From positions 1-64,000 of the forward strand of contig NZ_JAIFZS010000050.1 of assembly GCF_019710635.1 (NCBI RefSeq): a stretch of DNA of 64,000 nucleotides, in the 5' to 3' direction. The notes under the pieces were generated by a model, which saw only the letters and a list, made by a program, of their open reading frames with translations, did not search any database and was not told the DNA's origin. A program made the position numbers and the translations under genes. The stretch's first letter is position 1. Each line of letters starts with the position of its first letter. Shown piece by piece: positions 1 to 8,105 of this stretch. Source of the DNA: Mycolicibacterium xanthum (GTDB taxonomy: Bacteria; Actinomycetota; Actinomycetes; Mycobacteriales; Mycobacteriaceae).

Positions 1-52
1 CATCGCAGGTCACATAGAGTGCCGTTGCGAGGGTGTCCAGATCGGTGTCCAC
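1..52 (-). CDS. Transposase N-terminus (IS982-like), cut by the window edge
   Basis: Only the first 17 codons are inside the window. Read on the minus strand from a GTG at 52, the peptide begins VDTDLDTLATALYV, which matches my memory of the start of actinobacterial IS982-type transposases. A GGGAGG ribosome site lies 5 nt upstream, supporting the start. The rest of the element lies to the left of the window, and its terminal inverted repeat should fall somewhere in 60-130, but I cannot identify it with only one end visible. Bases 53-352 otherwise hold no convincing gene. The family assignment rests on a short peptide and could be wrong. Confidence 0.55.
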   Translation of the reverse strand, partial: MDTDLDTLATALYVTCD

Positions 53-352
53 AAGGGCCTCCCGGCTCGAGTTGGGTTAGCAACACCGAGTCTGGGCACC
101 CTCCATCTCAAATCACACGCGCCACACCAGTCACACTCTTGGAATCACTCATCTAGGGACCCGAGGCTCAGCTTCCGGACGGTTACCCGAGTTCGCCGTC
201 GGGATCGGTGCCCAGCGAGTTCGTGTCCGCCGGCTGGTCTGGGCGGACGGTGCGATTCTCTCCTGCCGAAAGCGCGGTGGCAAAGCCTGTCCGGCACCGC
301 CGCTGAGCGGTACCGTAAATGCACTACTCGCACTTCACCGGAGGACGAGACG

Positions 353-3334
353 ATGGCGGGCGAGGTTGCTTACGAGCTGGCATCCGCCGGATTCGACGAC
401 GCCGTCGAAGTGGGCAGGGGCGGGGGCGGCGTCGTCTACCGCTGCCACCAGGCGTCGCTCGGGCGAACCGTCGCGATCAAGGTTCTCGCGTCTCACCTCG
501 ACGATGACGACCGTGAACGGTTCCTGCGCGAGGGCTTCGCGATGGGTGGGCTGTCGGGCCACCCGAACATTGTGAACATCCTGCAGGTCGGCATGACCGA
601 ACAGGACCGCCCGTTCATCGTGATGCCGTATCACGCCAGGGCTTCGCTCGCCGACCAAGTGCGGCGGGAGGGCCGGATCCCGTGGCCCGACGCCTTGCGG
701 ATCGGCGTGAAGCTGTGCGGGGCGCTCGAAACCGCCCACCGGACAGGAACTTTGCACAGGGATATCAAACCCGCCAACGTGCTCGTCAACGACTACGGCG
801 AGCCGCAGCTGAGCGACTTCGGTACCGCGCGGATCGTCGGCGGGTACAAGACGGTGACCGGGTTCTTCACCGGCACGCTGTCCTATACCGCGCCCGAGGT
901 GCTCACCGGTAAGCCGCCGACGGTAGAGGCCGACGTCTATTCGCTCGGCGCCACCCTGTTCGCGATGATCGCCGGGAAGGCCGCGCACGAGCGCAACACC
1001 GACGAGGAGCTGATCGCCCACTACCTGCGGATCACCTCGCAGCCGGTGCCGGACCTGCGCCAGCAAGGCATCCCGCCCGACGTGTGCTCGGTGATCGAGA
1101 AGGCGATGGCGCTCGACCCCGCCGAACGCTTCGAATCGGCGGCCGAGTTGGGTCGCGCGTTGCAGGAAGCCCAGCGGCACAACGGCCTGACCGCCGACGC
1201 GATGGCGATCGGCGAGCCCGTTCCCGCTCCCGAGCATTCCACGGGCACGCAGGCGCTCCCCGTGGCGGACCAGTCCGGTCCGTCTGTCGTGCCGCCGATT
1301 CCGGCTGTTGCGCCACCGATGCCGAGCGAAGCGCCGCCGTCACCGCCGGGCCCACCACCGCCGCCGGCCGACATGTTCGCCTTGAGTCCGTCGCCCGCAC
1401 CGTGGAACCTCGCCGCGCCGCCTGCCCCGGTGCCCGCCGCGCCGACGAAGAACCGCAAGAAGACACTGATCGCGCTCGGCGCCGCCGCGGCGGCGGCGCT
1501 CTTGGTGATCGGCGGTCTCGTCATCGTCGCGACGTCGCGAAACACCGGCGGCGGTGGCGGGGTGACGCCCTCGGCGCAGCCGACCGCCGAAGCGCAGCCC
1601 GGGTGGCGGCCGATCACAGACACCCGCGCTGCGCTCGCCGGGGCGGCGGCCACCCAGGCCGACGGCACCATCTGGATCTTCGGCGGTATGGGCGCCGACG
1701 ACCGGGTCAGCGGAGCCCACGAGGGTTACGACCCGGCGATCGACAGCTGGAAGGGCGCCGAGCCCCTGCCCGTTCCCGTGCAGCGGGCGATGGCGGTGAC
1801 GTGGGAGGACACCCCCGTCGTGCTCGGCGGCTGGCGCACCGAGGGTGCCGAGACCGAGGTCGCCACCGACCAGGTGTGGCGGGTGGTCAACAGCCGCTGG
1901 GTGGAGCTGCCGCCGCTGCTGCAGCCGCGCGCCGCGGCGGCGGCCGCGGTGGTGGGCGACCGCATCGTCGTCACCGGCGGCGTGGACGCCAACGGCAAGG
2001 TGCTCAACACCACCGAGGTGTACGACGGCAGCGGGTGGAAGCTGGGCGCACCGATGCCGACTCCTCGGCAGCTGCTGGCCGCGGCGTCGGACGGCAAGCT
2101 GGTCTACGCGATCGGCGGTACGAACGGCACGGCGGACCTGGCGTCGGTCGAGGCGTACGACCCGGGCGCCGACACCTGGACGACCATGCCGGCGCTGCCC
2201 GAGCCGCGCAGCGACTTCGGGGCCGCGGTCACCGACGCCCGATTGGTGGCGGTCGGCGGCACCGCCGCAGGCCGGCCCGTCAAGAGTGTGAGCGCGCTGG
2301 ATCTGACGACGGCGACGTGGACCGACCTGCCGGATCTGAGTACGGCTCGCCACGGCGCGGCCGTGGCGGCCGTCGGCAAGACGGTGTATGCGATCGGCGG
2401 GTCGACCGGCGCCGCCGAGGGTCAGGCCACGTCGTCGGCCGAGGCGCTGAAGCTGGCGCCGCGCACGCCGCAGCCCGCGGCGCAGTGGCGGTCGCTGCCG
2501 GACGCGCCGACCGCTCGGTTGATGACGGCGTGGACGGTGCTCGACGACAAGATCTGGCTCGTCGGCGGGATCCGGGAAGGCGAGACACTGCAGACCGTCG
2601 AGACGTTCGACCCGGCCACCGATCGGTGGCAGCAACAGCCGTCGCTGCCGATCCCACTGAACCACGCGGCGGCGGCGACCTACCGCGGGGAGGTCGTGGT
2701 GATCGGCGGGGCCACCGACACCATCACGCAGGCGTCGGACAAGGTGTTCGCGTTCCGCGACGGCGCGTGGGTCGAACTGCCGAGCCTTCAGCATGCGCGG
2801 GCGGCTGCGGCTGCGGCGGTGGTCGACGACAAGCTGGTCGTGCTCGGCGGGCAGAGCGACAAGGAACTGGTGCCCCAGACCGAGGTGTTCGACGGCACGT
2901 CATGGACGCAGGCGGCCGACATGCCCACTCCCCGTGAGCATCTCGCTGCGGTGTCCGATGGCGTGTACGTGTACACGGTGGGCGGCCGGTTCCTCAGCGC
3001 CGACGAGAACTCGGCAGCCTTCGAGCGGTTCGATCCGGCGTCGGGGAACTGGGAGAAGTTGCCCGACATGCCGACTCCGCGCGGCAGCTACGGTGCGGCG
3101 TTCATCGACGGCCGCATCGTGGTGGCCGGCGGCGAGGAGCCGACACGGGTGCTGGCCACCGTCGAGATGTACGACATCGCGAACCGTAAGTGGAGCACGC
3201 AGGCTCCGATCAACACACCGGTGCACGGTGAGGCGGTCGCCGCGGTCGGCTCCACCATCTACGTCATCGGTGGCGCCGACCGGCCGACCCACGAGGGGCC
3301 GGTCGCCACCGTCGAGGCGCTGGACTTCACGTAG
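353..3334 (+). CDS. Transmembrane Ser/Thr protein kinase with extracellular Kelch propeller
   Basis: A 993-residue receptor-like kinase. The N-terminal kinase domain (about residues 15-285) has the glycine loop GRGGGGVV, the ATP lysine K43 in VAIKV, the catalytic HRDIKPANV segment and DFG. A proline-rich juxtamembrane stretch (about 300-365) leads to one hydrophobic segment near 370-395. The outer part (about 420-993) is a long series of Kelch-type repeats with GG pairs and YDP..W signatures, enough for one or two beta-propellers. The ATG is preceded by GGAGGA at 8 nt. PknD-type kinases have NHL propellers, so the Kelch sensor is less usual. The ligand is unknown. It converges on and overlaps an FHA regulator, a plausible phospho-partner (inference). 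Confidence 0.93.
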   Translation: MAGEVAYELASAGFDDAVEVGRGGGGVVYRCHQASLGRTVAIKVLASHLDDDDRERFLREGFAMGGLSGHPNIVNILQVGMTEQDRPFIVMPYHARASLADQVRREGRIPWPDALRIGVKLCGALETAHRTGTLHRDIKPANVLVNDYGEPQLSDFGTARIVGGYKTVTGFFTGTLSYTAPEVLTGKPPTVEADVYSLGATLFAMIAGKAAHERNTDEELIAHYLRITSQPVPDLRQQGIPPDVCSVIEKAMALDPAERFESAAELGRALQEAQRHNGLTADAMAIGEPVPAPEHSTGTQALPVADQSGPSVVPPIPAVAPPMPSEAPPSPPGPPPPPADMFALSPSPAPWNLAAPPAPVPAAPTKNRKKTLIALGAAAAAALLVIGGLVIVATSRNTGGGGGVTPSAQPTAEAQPGWRPITDTRAALAGAAATQADGTIWIFGGMGADDRVSGAHEGYDPAIDSWKGAEPLPVPVQRAMAVTWEDTPVVLGGWRTEGAETEVATDQVWRVVNSRWVELPPLLQPRAAAAAAVVGDRIVVTGGVDANGKVLNTTEVYDGSGWKLGAPMPTPRQLLAAASDGKLVYAIGGTNGTADLASVEAYDPGADTWTTMPALPEPRSDFGAAVTDARLVAVGGTAAGRPVKSVSALDLTTATWTDLPDLSTARHGAAVAAVGKTVYAIGGSTGAAEGQATSSAEALKLAPRTPQPAAQWRSLPDAPTARLMTAWTVLDDKIWLVGGIREGETLQTVETFDPATDRWQQQPSLPIPLNHAAAATYRGEVVVIGGATDTITQASDKVFAFRDGAWVELPSLQHARAAAAAAVVDDKLVVLGGQSDKELVPQTEVFDGTSWTQAADMPTPREHLAAVSDGVYVYTVGGRFLSADENSAAFERFDPASGNWEKLPDMPTPRGSYGAAFIDGRIVVAGGEEPTRVLATVEMYDIANRKWSTQAPINTPVHGEAVAAVGSTIYVIGGADRPTHEGPVATVEALDFT

Positions 3335-3944
3335 CGCGCTCGCGCAGCTGGGCCAGGGTGACCGCGCCGCGGCGCAGCGCCTCGTTGGCCAGCCGGACGC
3401 GCCGGTCGCCCTCGGTGGGGATGGCGAACTTGTCGTAGAGGTTCTGCAGGTGCTGTTTGACGGCGGCCTCGGTGACGTAGAGCTCGCCGGCCATCGCCCG
3501 CACCGACGCCGGCTCGGGGAACGGATCGTCGGAGACCAGCGGGCGGCACAACACCACGAGTACGTCGAGTTCGCGGCGGGTCAGCCGGGGCGGCACCTCG
3601 ACGGGCTGGGCGGCGACGGTCTCCTCGTCGCGGCGGGCGCCGGCGGTGTCGTGGACCATCCAGAAGATCAGCCGCGACTTGCCGACGCGCACCTCGTCAC
3701 CGGAGTGCAGGACACGTTCGGCGGTGATCTTCTCACCGTTGAGGTAGGTGCCGTTGCGGCTGCCCATGTCGCGGATCGACCATGCCGCCCCGAGGTTTTC
3801 GAAGACGGCGTGCAGCCGCGAGACGGTGCCGTCGTGCTCGAGGGCGACGTCGTTGCCCGAGGCCTTGCCGAGGGTCACGCGCTGGCCGGCCAGCGGGACG
3901 AGTTCCCGGCCGGTCGGCTTGAAGACTTCCAGGTGGGAAGACAT
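3327..3944 (-). CDS. FHA-domain protein with C-terminal helix-turn-helix
   Basis: A 205-residue protein. Residues about 10-95 form a forkhead-associated domain with the phosphothreonine-binding signature GSRNGTY, and conserved S/R-L-H before it. Residues about 115-200 look like a LuxR/SARP-type winged or helix-turn-helix region (TRRELDVLVVLCR, then AVKQHLQNLYDKF). I chose ATG 3944 because GGAGGT lies 4 nt upstream; the GTG at 3950 falls at the end of that ribosome site. It overlaps the end of the kinase gene by 8 nt, tail to tail. The likely role is a regulator that reads threonine phosphorylation, perhaps by the neighbouring kinase. EmbR has FHA and DNA-binding parts in the reverse order. 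Confidence 0.88.
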   Translation of the reverse strand: MSSHLEVFKPTGRELVPLAGQRVTLGKASGNDVALEHDGTVSRLHAVFENLGAAWSIRDMGSRNGTYLNGEKITAERVLHSGDEVRVGKSRLIFWMVHDTAGARRDEETVAAQPVEVPPRLTRRELDVLVVLCRPLVSDDPFPEPASVRAMAGELYVTEAAVKQHLQNLYDKFAIPTEGDRRVRLANEALRRGAVTLAQLRERAT

Positions 3945-3980
3945 GCGCACCTCCTATTCGGGCAATTCTGACGCACAGGG

Positions 3981-4015
3981 CTCGGCCCGTCACCGGGGGT
4001 GGGTGACGGGCCGAG
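3981..4015 (-). terminator. Strong hairpin terminator
   Basis: A perfect 14-bp stem (CTCGGCCCGTCACC at 3981-3994 with its complement at 4002-4015) and a 7-nt loop lie just downstream of the small secreted-protein gene that ends at 4029, and before the FHA gene. There is no clear U-run, as is common in mycobacteria. Confidence 0.75.
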
Positions 4016-4028
4016 TGGGGGATGGCGG

Positions 4029-4409
4029 TCAGGGCATCGCGAGCACGGGTCCGCGGGCGAGCACCGGCCCACGGTCGAGGACCGGCCCACCGTCGGGTGC
4101 CGGCCCGGCGTCGACGAGTACCGGCGCGCGGTCGAATAGCGGCGGACGGACGACGTTGCGCTGGGGCGCGGTCGTGATGACGATCTTGCCGCCGCGGCAG
4201 CTGACGATCTTGCCGTCGACGAAGACGTCCTGGCCGTCGTCGATCGGCACCGGGTAGCCGTCGGCGTCGGTGTAGGTGCAGCCGCCCCCGCCGGGGGTGG
4301 GCTCGTTGTCGGTGGCGAACGCGGTGGCGGGGGCGGCAGCCAGAACTGCGAAGGCGCCCAGGACGGTGGCCGCGTACTTGATGCCGGACAGCTTGCGGGT
4401 GGCGGTCAT
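4029..4409 (-). CDS. Small secreted protein with GPVL repeats
   Basis: A 126-residue protein with a Sec signal peptide (basic start MTATRKL, hydrophobic core to about residue 28, AxA-like cleavage near ATAFA-T). The mature part has two cysteines (GGGCTY and VSCRGG), which could form one disulfide, followed by a proline-rich tail in which GPVL-type units recur (GPVLDRGPVLARGPVLAM). The 105-nt 3' end is correspondingly repetitive in the DNA. It is probably exported and cell-wall associated. I recognise no family. A terminator hairpin follows it, so it is probably monocistronic. Confidence 0.8.
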   Translation of the reverse strand: MTATRKLSGIKYAATVLGAFAVLAAAPATAFATDNEPTPGGGGCTYTDADGYPVPIDDGQDVFVDGKIVSCRGGKIVITTAPQRNVVRPPLFDRAPVLVDAGPAPDGGPVLDRGPVLARGPVLAMP

Positions 4410-4560
4410 GACGTTTCCTCTCGGTCGGTGCGGGGTTGCCCGCTGTGTTGAGAGAAATACTGCTGCTCAGAGCCCTGCGCCGTAATCGCCGGCAAGCCAG
4501 AGTCCGGTACCGGACAGGGAAGAGTTTCCTATCCCGCGGGTAAGGGTGCTGCGCCGACGT

Positions 4561-5712
4561 TCACGACACCGCCGCGCCGAGCTCCGCGTAGACCGCAGCC
4601 TCGAAGCCGAGAATCGTCGCGACCATCCGGTCATCGAAGAACGGTAGTAGCTGCGTCGCGATGACGGCGCCGATCCCCGCCTTGCGGTCGATCCAGAAGA
4701 AGCTGTTGAACAGTCCCGACCAGTCGGCCGAGCCGGCGCTGCGCATGCCGGGCAGGTCGACCAGGTACAGGTGGAACCCCAGACCCCACCCCTGGGGGAC
4801 GTCGAGCAACTCGACCGGCTGGGTGAGCTCGGGGATGGTCGGCTCCATCTGCTTCGGCAGCGGCGCCCCGTCGAGGTGGTCCCGCAACGCGAGCTCCACG
4901 GTCTCCTCTCGGAGGATGCGCGCACCGTCGAGCTCGCCGCCGTTGAGCCACGCCCGCACGAATCGCCCGTAGTCGGCGATCGTCCCGTAGGACCCGTGGC
5001 CGGCGGCGTCCCACTCAGGCTGCGCCGGCAGGTCGAGGTCGGTCGCGGACAAGCTGCCGTCCGGCGCCCGGAAGCGGACAGGCAGCAGCCGCGCGCGCTG
5101 CTCGTCGGTCGGGTCGAACGTCGAATCGCTCATGCCGAGCGGGCCGTAGACGTGCTCGGCGAGGTAGTCGGACAGAGTCTGGCCACTGACCGCCTCGACG
5201 ACCATTCCGAGCCAGTCGGTGCTGACGCCGTACTCCCAGACCGTGCCGGGATCGTGGACCAGCGGCGCGCTGATGCTCTGCTTGAGGCCTTCGAGCGGGT
5301 TGGGGAAGTTCTTCTCGGCGCAGTAGGCGAAGAGCTTCGCGTTGAGGAAGTGGTAGCCGCAGCCGGCGGTGTGGTTCATCAGGTGCCGGACTGTCGCATG
5401 CGTCTTGGGCGCCCGCAGCACGGGCTCACGGCCGTCGAAGTGGTCGAGCACCTGGAGCTCGCCGAACTCGGGCACGATCGACGCGACGGTCGCGTCCAGG
5501 TCGACGCGCCCCTGCTCGACGAGCTGCAACGCCGCAGTGGTCGCGACGGCCTTCGTCATCGACGCGTTACGGAACATCGTGTCGGACTTCGCGTCTCCGG
5601 CTGCGCCCGCGTAGAGCACGCCGTCGCGCCCGACCACCGTCGCGGCGACGCCATGCAGCGATCCGTCGGCGGTCACGCCGTTCAGAAGGTCGTCGATTCG
5701 CTCGAACCCCAT
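4561..5712 (-). CDS. Serine hydrolase of the beta-lactamase / esterase EstB fold
   Basis: A 383-residue protein of the class C beta-lactamase-like family (beta-lactamase-related carboxylesterases and D-aminopeptidases). The nucleophile motif is S51-M-T-K54. A YGVS segment (about residue 155) fits the YxN position and a HGS segment the KTG-like position. There is no signal peptide, which favours a cytosolic esterase over a secreted beta-lactamase. AAGGAG lies 6 nt before the ATG. It appears to be alone between a 150-nt and a 70-nt gap. The substrate cannot be told from the sequence. Confidence 0.88.
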   Translation of the reverse strand: MGFERIDDLLNGVTADGSLHGVAATVVGRDGVLYAGAAGDAKSDTMFRNASMTKAVATTAALQLVEQGRVDLDATVASIVPEFGELQVLDHFDGREPVLRAPKTHATVRHLMNHTAGCGYHFLNAKLFAYCAEKNFPNPLEGLKQSISAPLVHDPGTVWEYGVSTDWLGMVVEAVSGQTLSDYLAEHVYGPLGMSDSTFDPTDEQRARLLPVRFRAPDGSLSATDLDLPAQPEWDAAGHGSYGTIADYGRFVRAWLNGGELDGARILREETVELALRDHLDGAPLPKQMEPTIPELTQPVELLDVPQGWGLGFHLYLVDLPGMRSAGSADWSGLFNSFFWIDRKAGIGAVIATQLLPFFDDRMVATILGFEAAVYAELGAAVS

Positions 5713-5781
5713 CCCAAGCTCCTTTGCCTGCGCCGGATATGCGGGCCATCATCGCACGACGCCGAGAACGGATCTCAGCCT

Positions 5782-6681
5782 TCAGGGCACCAGTTTGGTC
5801 TCTCGGTGAGGCTGCGTCAGCGCAGACGAGATGTCCGACAACGACGCCGTCAGCGCAGTCTGAACGTCGGTGGGCGCCGTGGGCACGGCGTCCTCGGCGG
5901 CGCCGGAGCGGCCCTCGGGCTCGTCCGGTGTGGACCGTTCCAGGAAGCGGAGCAGTTCGACGGGGAACGGCAGCACCAGGGTCGAGTTCTTCTCCGCCGC
6001 CACCTCCACCACGGTCTGCAACAGCCGCAGCTGCAGTGCCGCGGGTTGCTCGGACATCACGCCGGCCGCCGCGGCCAGCTTCTGGGAGGCCTGCAGTTCG
6101 CCGTCGGCGGTGATGACCCTGGCCCGTCGCTCCCGCTCGGCCTCGGCCTGGCGGGCGATGGACCGCTTCATCGAGTCGGGCAGCACCACGTCCTTGATCT
6201 CGACGCGGTCGATGTGGATGCCCCAGCCCAGCGCCGGGCTGTCGATCATCAGCTCCAGGCCCTCGTTGAGGTGCTCCCGGTTGGATAGCAGATCATCGAG
6301 GTTGCTCTTGCCGATGATCGACCGCAGCGACGTCTGTGCGACCTGCCCGACGGCCGACATGTAGTCCTGGACGTCGACGGCAGCCCGCACCGGATCGGCC
6401 ACCTTGAAGTAGATGACCGCATCCACCCGGACGGTCACGTTGTCGCGGGTGATGCCGTCCTGGGCGGGCACCGGCATCGTGATGATCTGCACGTTCACCT
6501 TCTGCAGGCGATCGGCGATCGGTACCAGCAGCGTCAGCCCGGGCTCACGCACCCGGGACTGGACCTGCCCGAAGCGGTACACCACGCCGCGTTCGAACTG
6601 CTGGATCACGCGCACGTTGGCCCCGACGAGCCAGAGCAGTATCAGGGCGACCCCGCCGGCCACCGCGTAGAGGGTGATCAT
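5782..6681 (-). CDS. SPFH/Band-7 (stomatin-like) membrane protein
   Basis: A 299-residue protein with one N-terminal membrane helix (about residues 3-22) followed by the SPFH domain (about 25-200), starting IQQFERGVVYRFG and including the stomatin-type KDVVLPDSMKR..A.AERERRA segment. A helical tail leads to a low-complexity Thr/Ser/Pro end. Such proteins oligomerise on the inner face of the membrane in microdomains and often partner with NfeD proteases. No NfeD gene is visible beside it here. GGAGG precedes the ATG by about 5 nt. Confidence 0.9.
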   Translation of the reverse strand: MITLYAVAGGVALILLWLVGANVRVIQQFERGVVYRFGQVQSRVREPGLTLLVPIADRLQKVNVQIITMPVPAQDGITRDNVTVRVDAVIYFKVADPVRAAVDVQDYMSAVGQVAQTSLRSIIGKSNLDDLLSNREHLNEGLELMIDSPALGWGIHIDRVEIKDVVLPDSMKRSIARQAEAERERRARVITADGELQASQKLAAAAGVMSEQPAALQLRLLQTVVEVAAEKNSTLVLPFPVELLRFLERSTPDEPEGRSGAAEDAVPTAPTDVQTALTASLSDISSALTQPHRETKLVP

Positions 6682-6862
6682 GGCGCCTCCGCTTCGAAAG
6701 ATGCCGGTCGCTCATCCGGCGATGGACGCCGGCGACGAGTGCGGCACGTCGCTGTCGGCGTGTCGAGATCCCTGCGGAGTCCGACCGATCTCCGGCCCAC
6801 CGGGCCCGAGTCCATGATTCGATTGTGGCACCGGCGGGTGATGCGCTCAATGCCGCCGATCG

Positions 6863-7330
6863 CTACGCGGCCGGCGTCACGTCCCGGCTCGGGTTCGTCG
6901 CATCTGCGGTCGGTCGATGGTGCTCGGGTGCCCAGCCGACGTAGGTCAGGTACACCCCGACCAGCGCAGCCACAACGCACACCGCCGTCCACCATGCCGT
7001 TGCGCCGATGATGTTGTCGGCCAACGACATGAACGTGTCGGGGAACGCCAGCAGGAACACCCCGCGCACGACGACCAGCCAGCCCAGCGCCGAGATGATG
7101 ATCGCCGGGGGACCGTGCCAGTGCTGATGCAGGGCCACGATGACGAGGCCGCCGATCAGGATGAACGCACCCGACACCCACGGCCACGCCGAGTTCGCCG
7201 AGAAGTCCGACAGCAGCGTTCGCATGTCCGACGCCCGCAGCACGGCTGTGGCGCAGACGATCACGATGAAAGGCCCGAGCACGCGGGCGAACATCCGCGT
7301 CCTGTCGTGGGCCTGTTGTGACGTGTTCAT
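6863..7330 (-). CDS. Small four-helix membrane protein, unknown function
   Basis: A 155-residue protein with about four hydrophobic segments (near 15-35, 48-68, 76-96 and 112-134). I chose the ATG at 7330 because GGAGGT lies 7 nt upstream; a longer open frame from 7378 would cross this site. The C-terminus is polar (HHRPTADATNPSRD). I recognise no family. The 6682-6862 gap on its 3' side holds nothing I can name. Confidence 0.75.
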   Translation of the reverse strand: MNTSQQAHDRTRMFARVLGPFIVIVCATAVLRASDMRTLLSDFSANSAWPWVSGAFILIGGLVIVALHQHWHGPPAIIISALGWLVVVRGVFLLAFPDTFMSLADNIIGATAWWTAVCVVAALVGVYLTYVGWAPEHHRPTADATNPSRDVTPAA

Positions 7331-7530
7331 TGCAGTGACCTCCATCCGACGGACGGCTCTGTCCGCCGGTACGAACAACGCCGTCCCGTCTGTTCCATCA
7401 GAGCACCGGGTTCGGTGCCGGGAAAGGGACGTAAGTCACTTCATCGCCGGCGGTCCGGCGTACGTGCTGGACGGCGGACCCGCTTCGTGCCACGGTGGAC
7501 ACGGCTGCATTGTTCGAGGAGGTACTGGCC

Positions 7531-7689
7531 ATGGATCAGACCCAGCAGAGCCCGGCCCATCAGGAGTGTCCCGACTGTCATGCGCTCACCGCAGACCTGG
7601 CAGCGCACACACAGTGGCATTCCAGGCTCGTCCGCGACATCGCGACCGCGGTCGACCGAGACGCCAAACGCCGCGTGGGAACTCGATAG
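7531..7689 (+). CDS. Small protein with CxxC..H..H (zinc-binding-like) pattern
   Basis: A 52-residue protein reading from the ATG at 7531, which has a very good GAGGAGGT site at 7516-7523. The frame is open back to 7495, but that start has no ribosome site. It contains CPDCH followed by spaced histidines (AHTQWH), suggesting a small metal-binding motif, and a charged tail. No family is recognised. It sits alone between a membrane-protein gene and a degraded gene. Confidence 0.6.
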   Translation: MDQTQQSPAHQECPDCHALTADLAAHTQWHSRLVRDIATAVDRDAKRRVGTR

Positions 7690-7976
7690 CGCGGCGCGGG
7701 CATCACCCCCAGACCGGGACCGGCGCCGGCCGGCCGGTCGCGTGCGCGCTGCATCGCCATTCGGACGCCGGCGTCGACTTCATCGGCGCCGGGATGCTCG
7801 CCGTACCGGGCGGCGATCCCGGATGGGTGCCAGGACCTCGGTGAGGAGCCCGCGAAGTCGATGACGTTCTGGTGCAGAACACCACCTGATCGCCGGGGTG
7901 ATCAGCTTCTCCGCCACCCGGCCGAAACCCGGATCCCATTTGCTCATCTCGGTGTTGTCAAAATCGTTGCCGCTCA
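7690..7976 (-). pseudogene. Remnant resembling a glycerolipid acyltransferase
   Basis: On the minus strand an ATG at 7976 opens MSGNDF..MSKWDPGFGRVAEKL, like the start of mycobacterial PlsC-type acyltransferases. About 30 codons in, the sense moves to another frame, which ends with ARYGEHPGADEVDAGVRMAMQ and resembles the C-terminal part of the same family. The middle (catalytic HxxxxD, several hundred bases) is missing. I read this as an internally deleted, frameshifted relic. The match is by eye and weak, and it could be chance. It explains most of the 415-nt stretch without intact genes. Confidence 0.35.
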
Positions 7977-8105
7977 TGTGTTCCCACTTCGCCGCGGTCC
8001 TCGTCCACACCCGGCCGTACCAGCCGTCGGCCGCCTGTTGGCGTGGTGATTGCCGGCCCCGGCAATCCACCCATCAGGCATCCCGAACCGCCGTAAGCTG
8101 GCGCC

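Noticed and set aside
1340..2794. A 484-codon open frame antisense to the Kelch region
   Set aside because: It is low complexity and Arg-rich, as expected opposite a GC-rich frame. The plus strand has a complete, motif-rich kinase.
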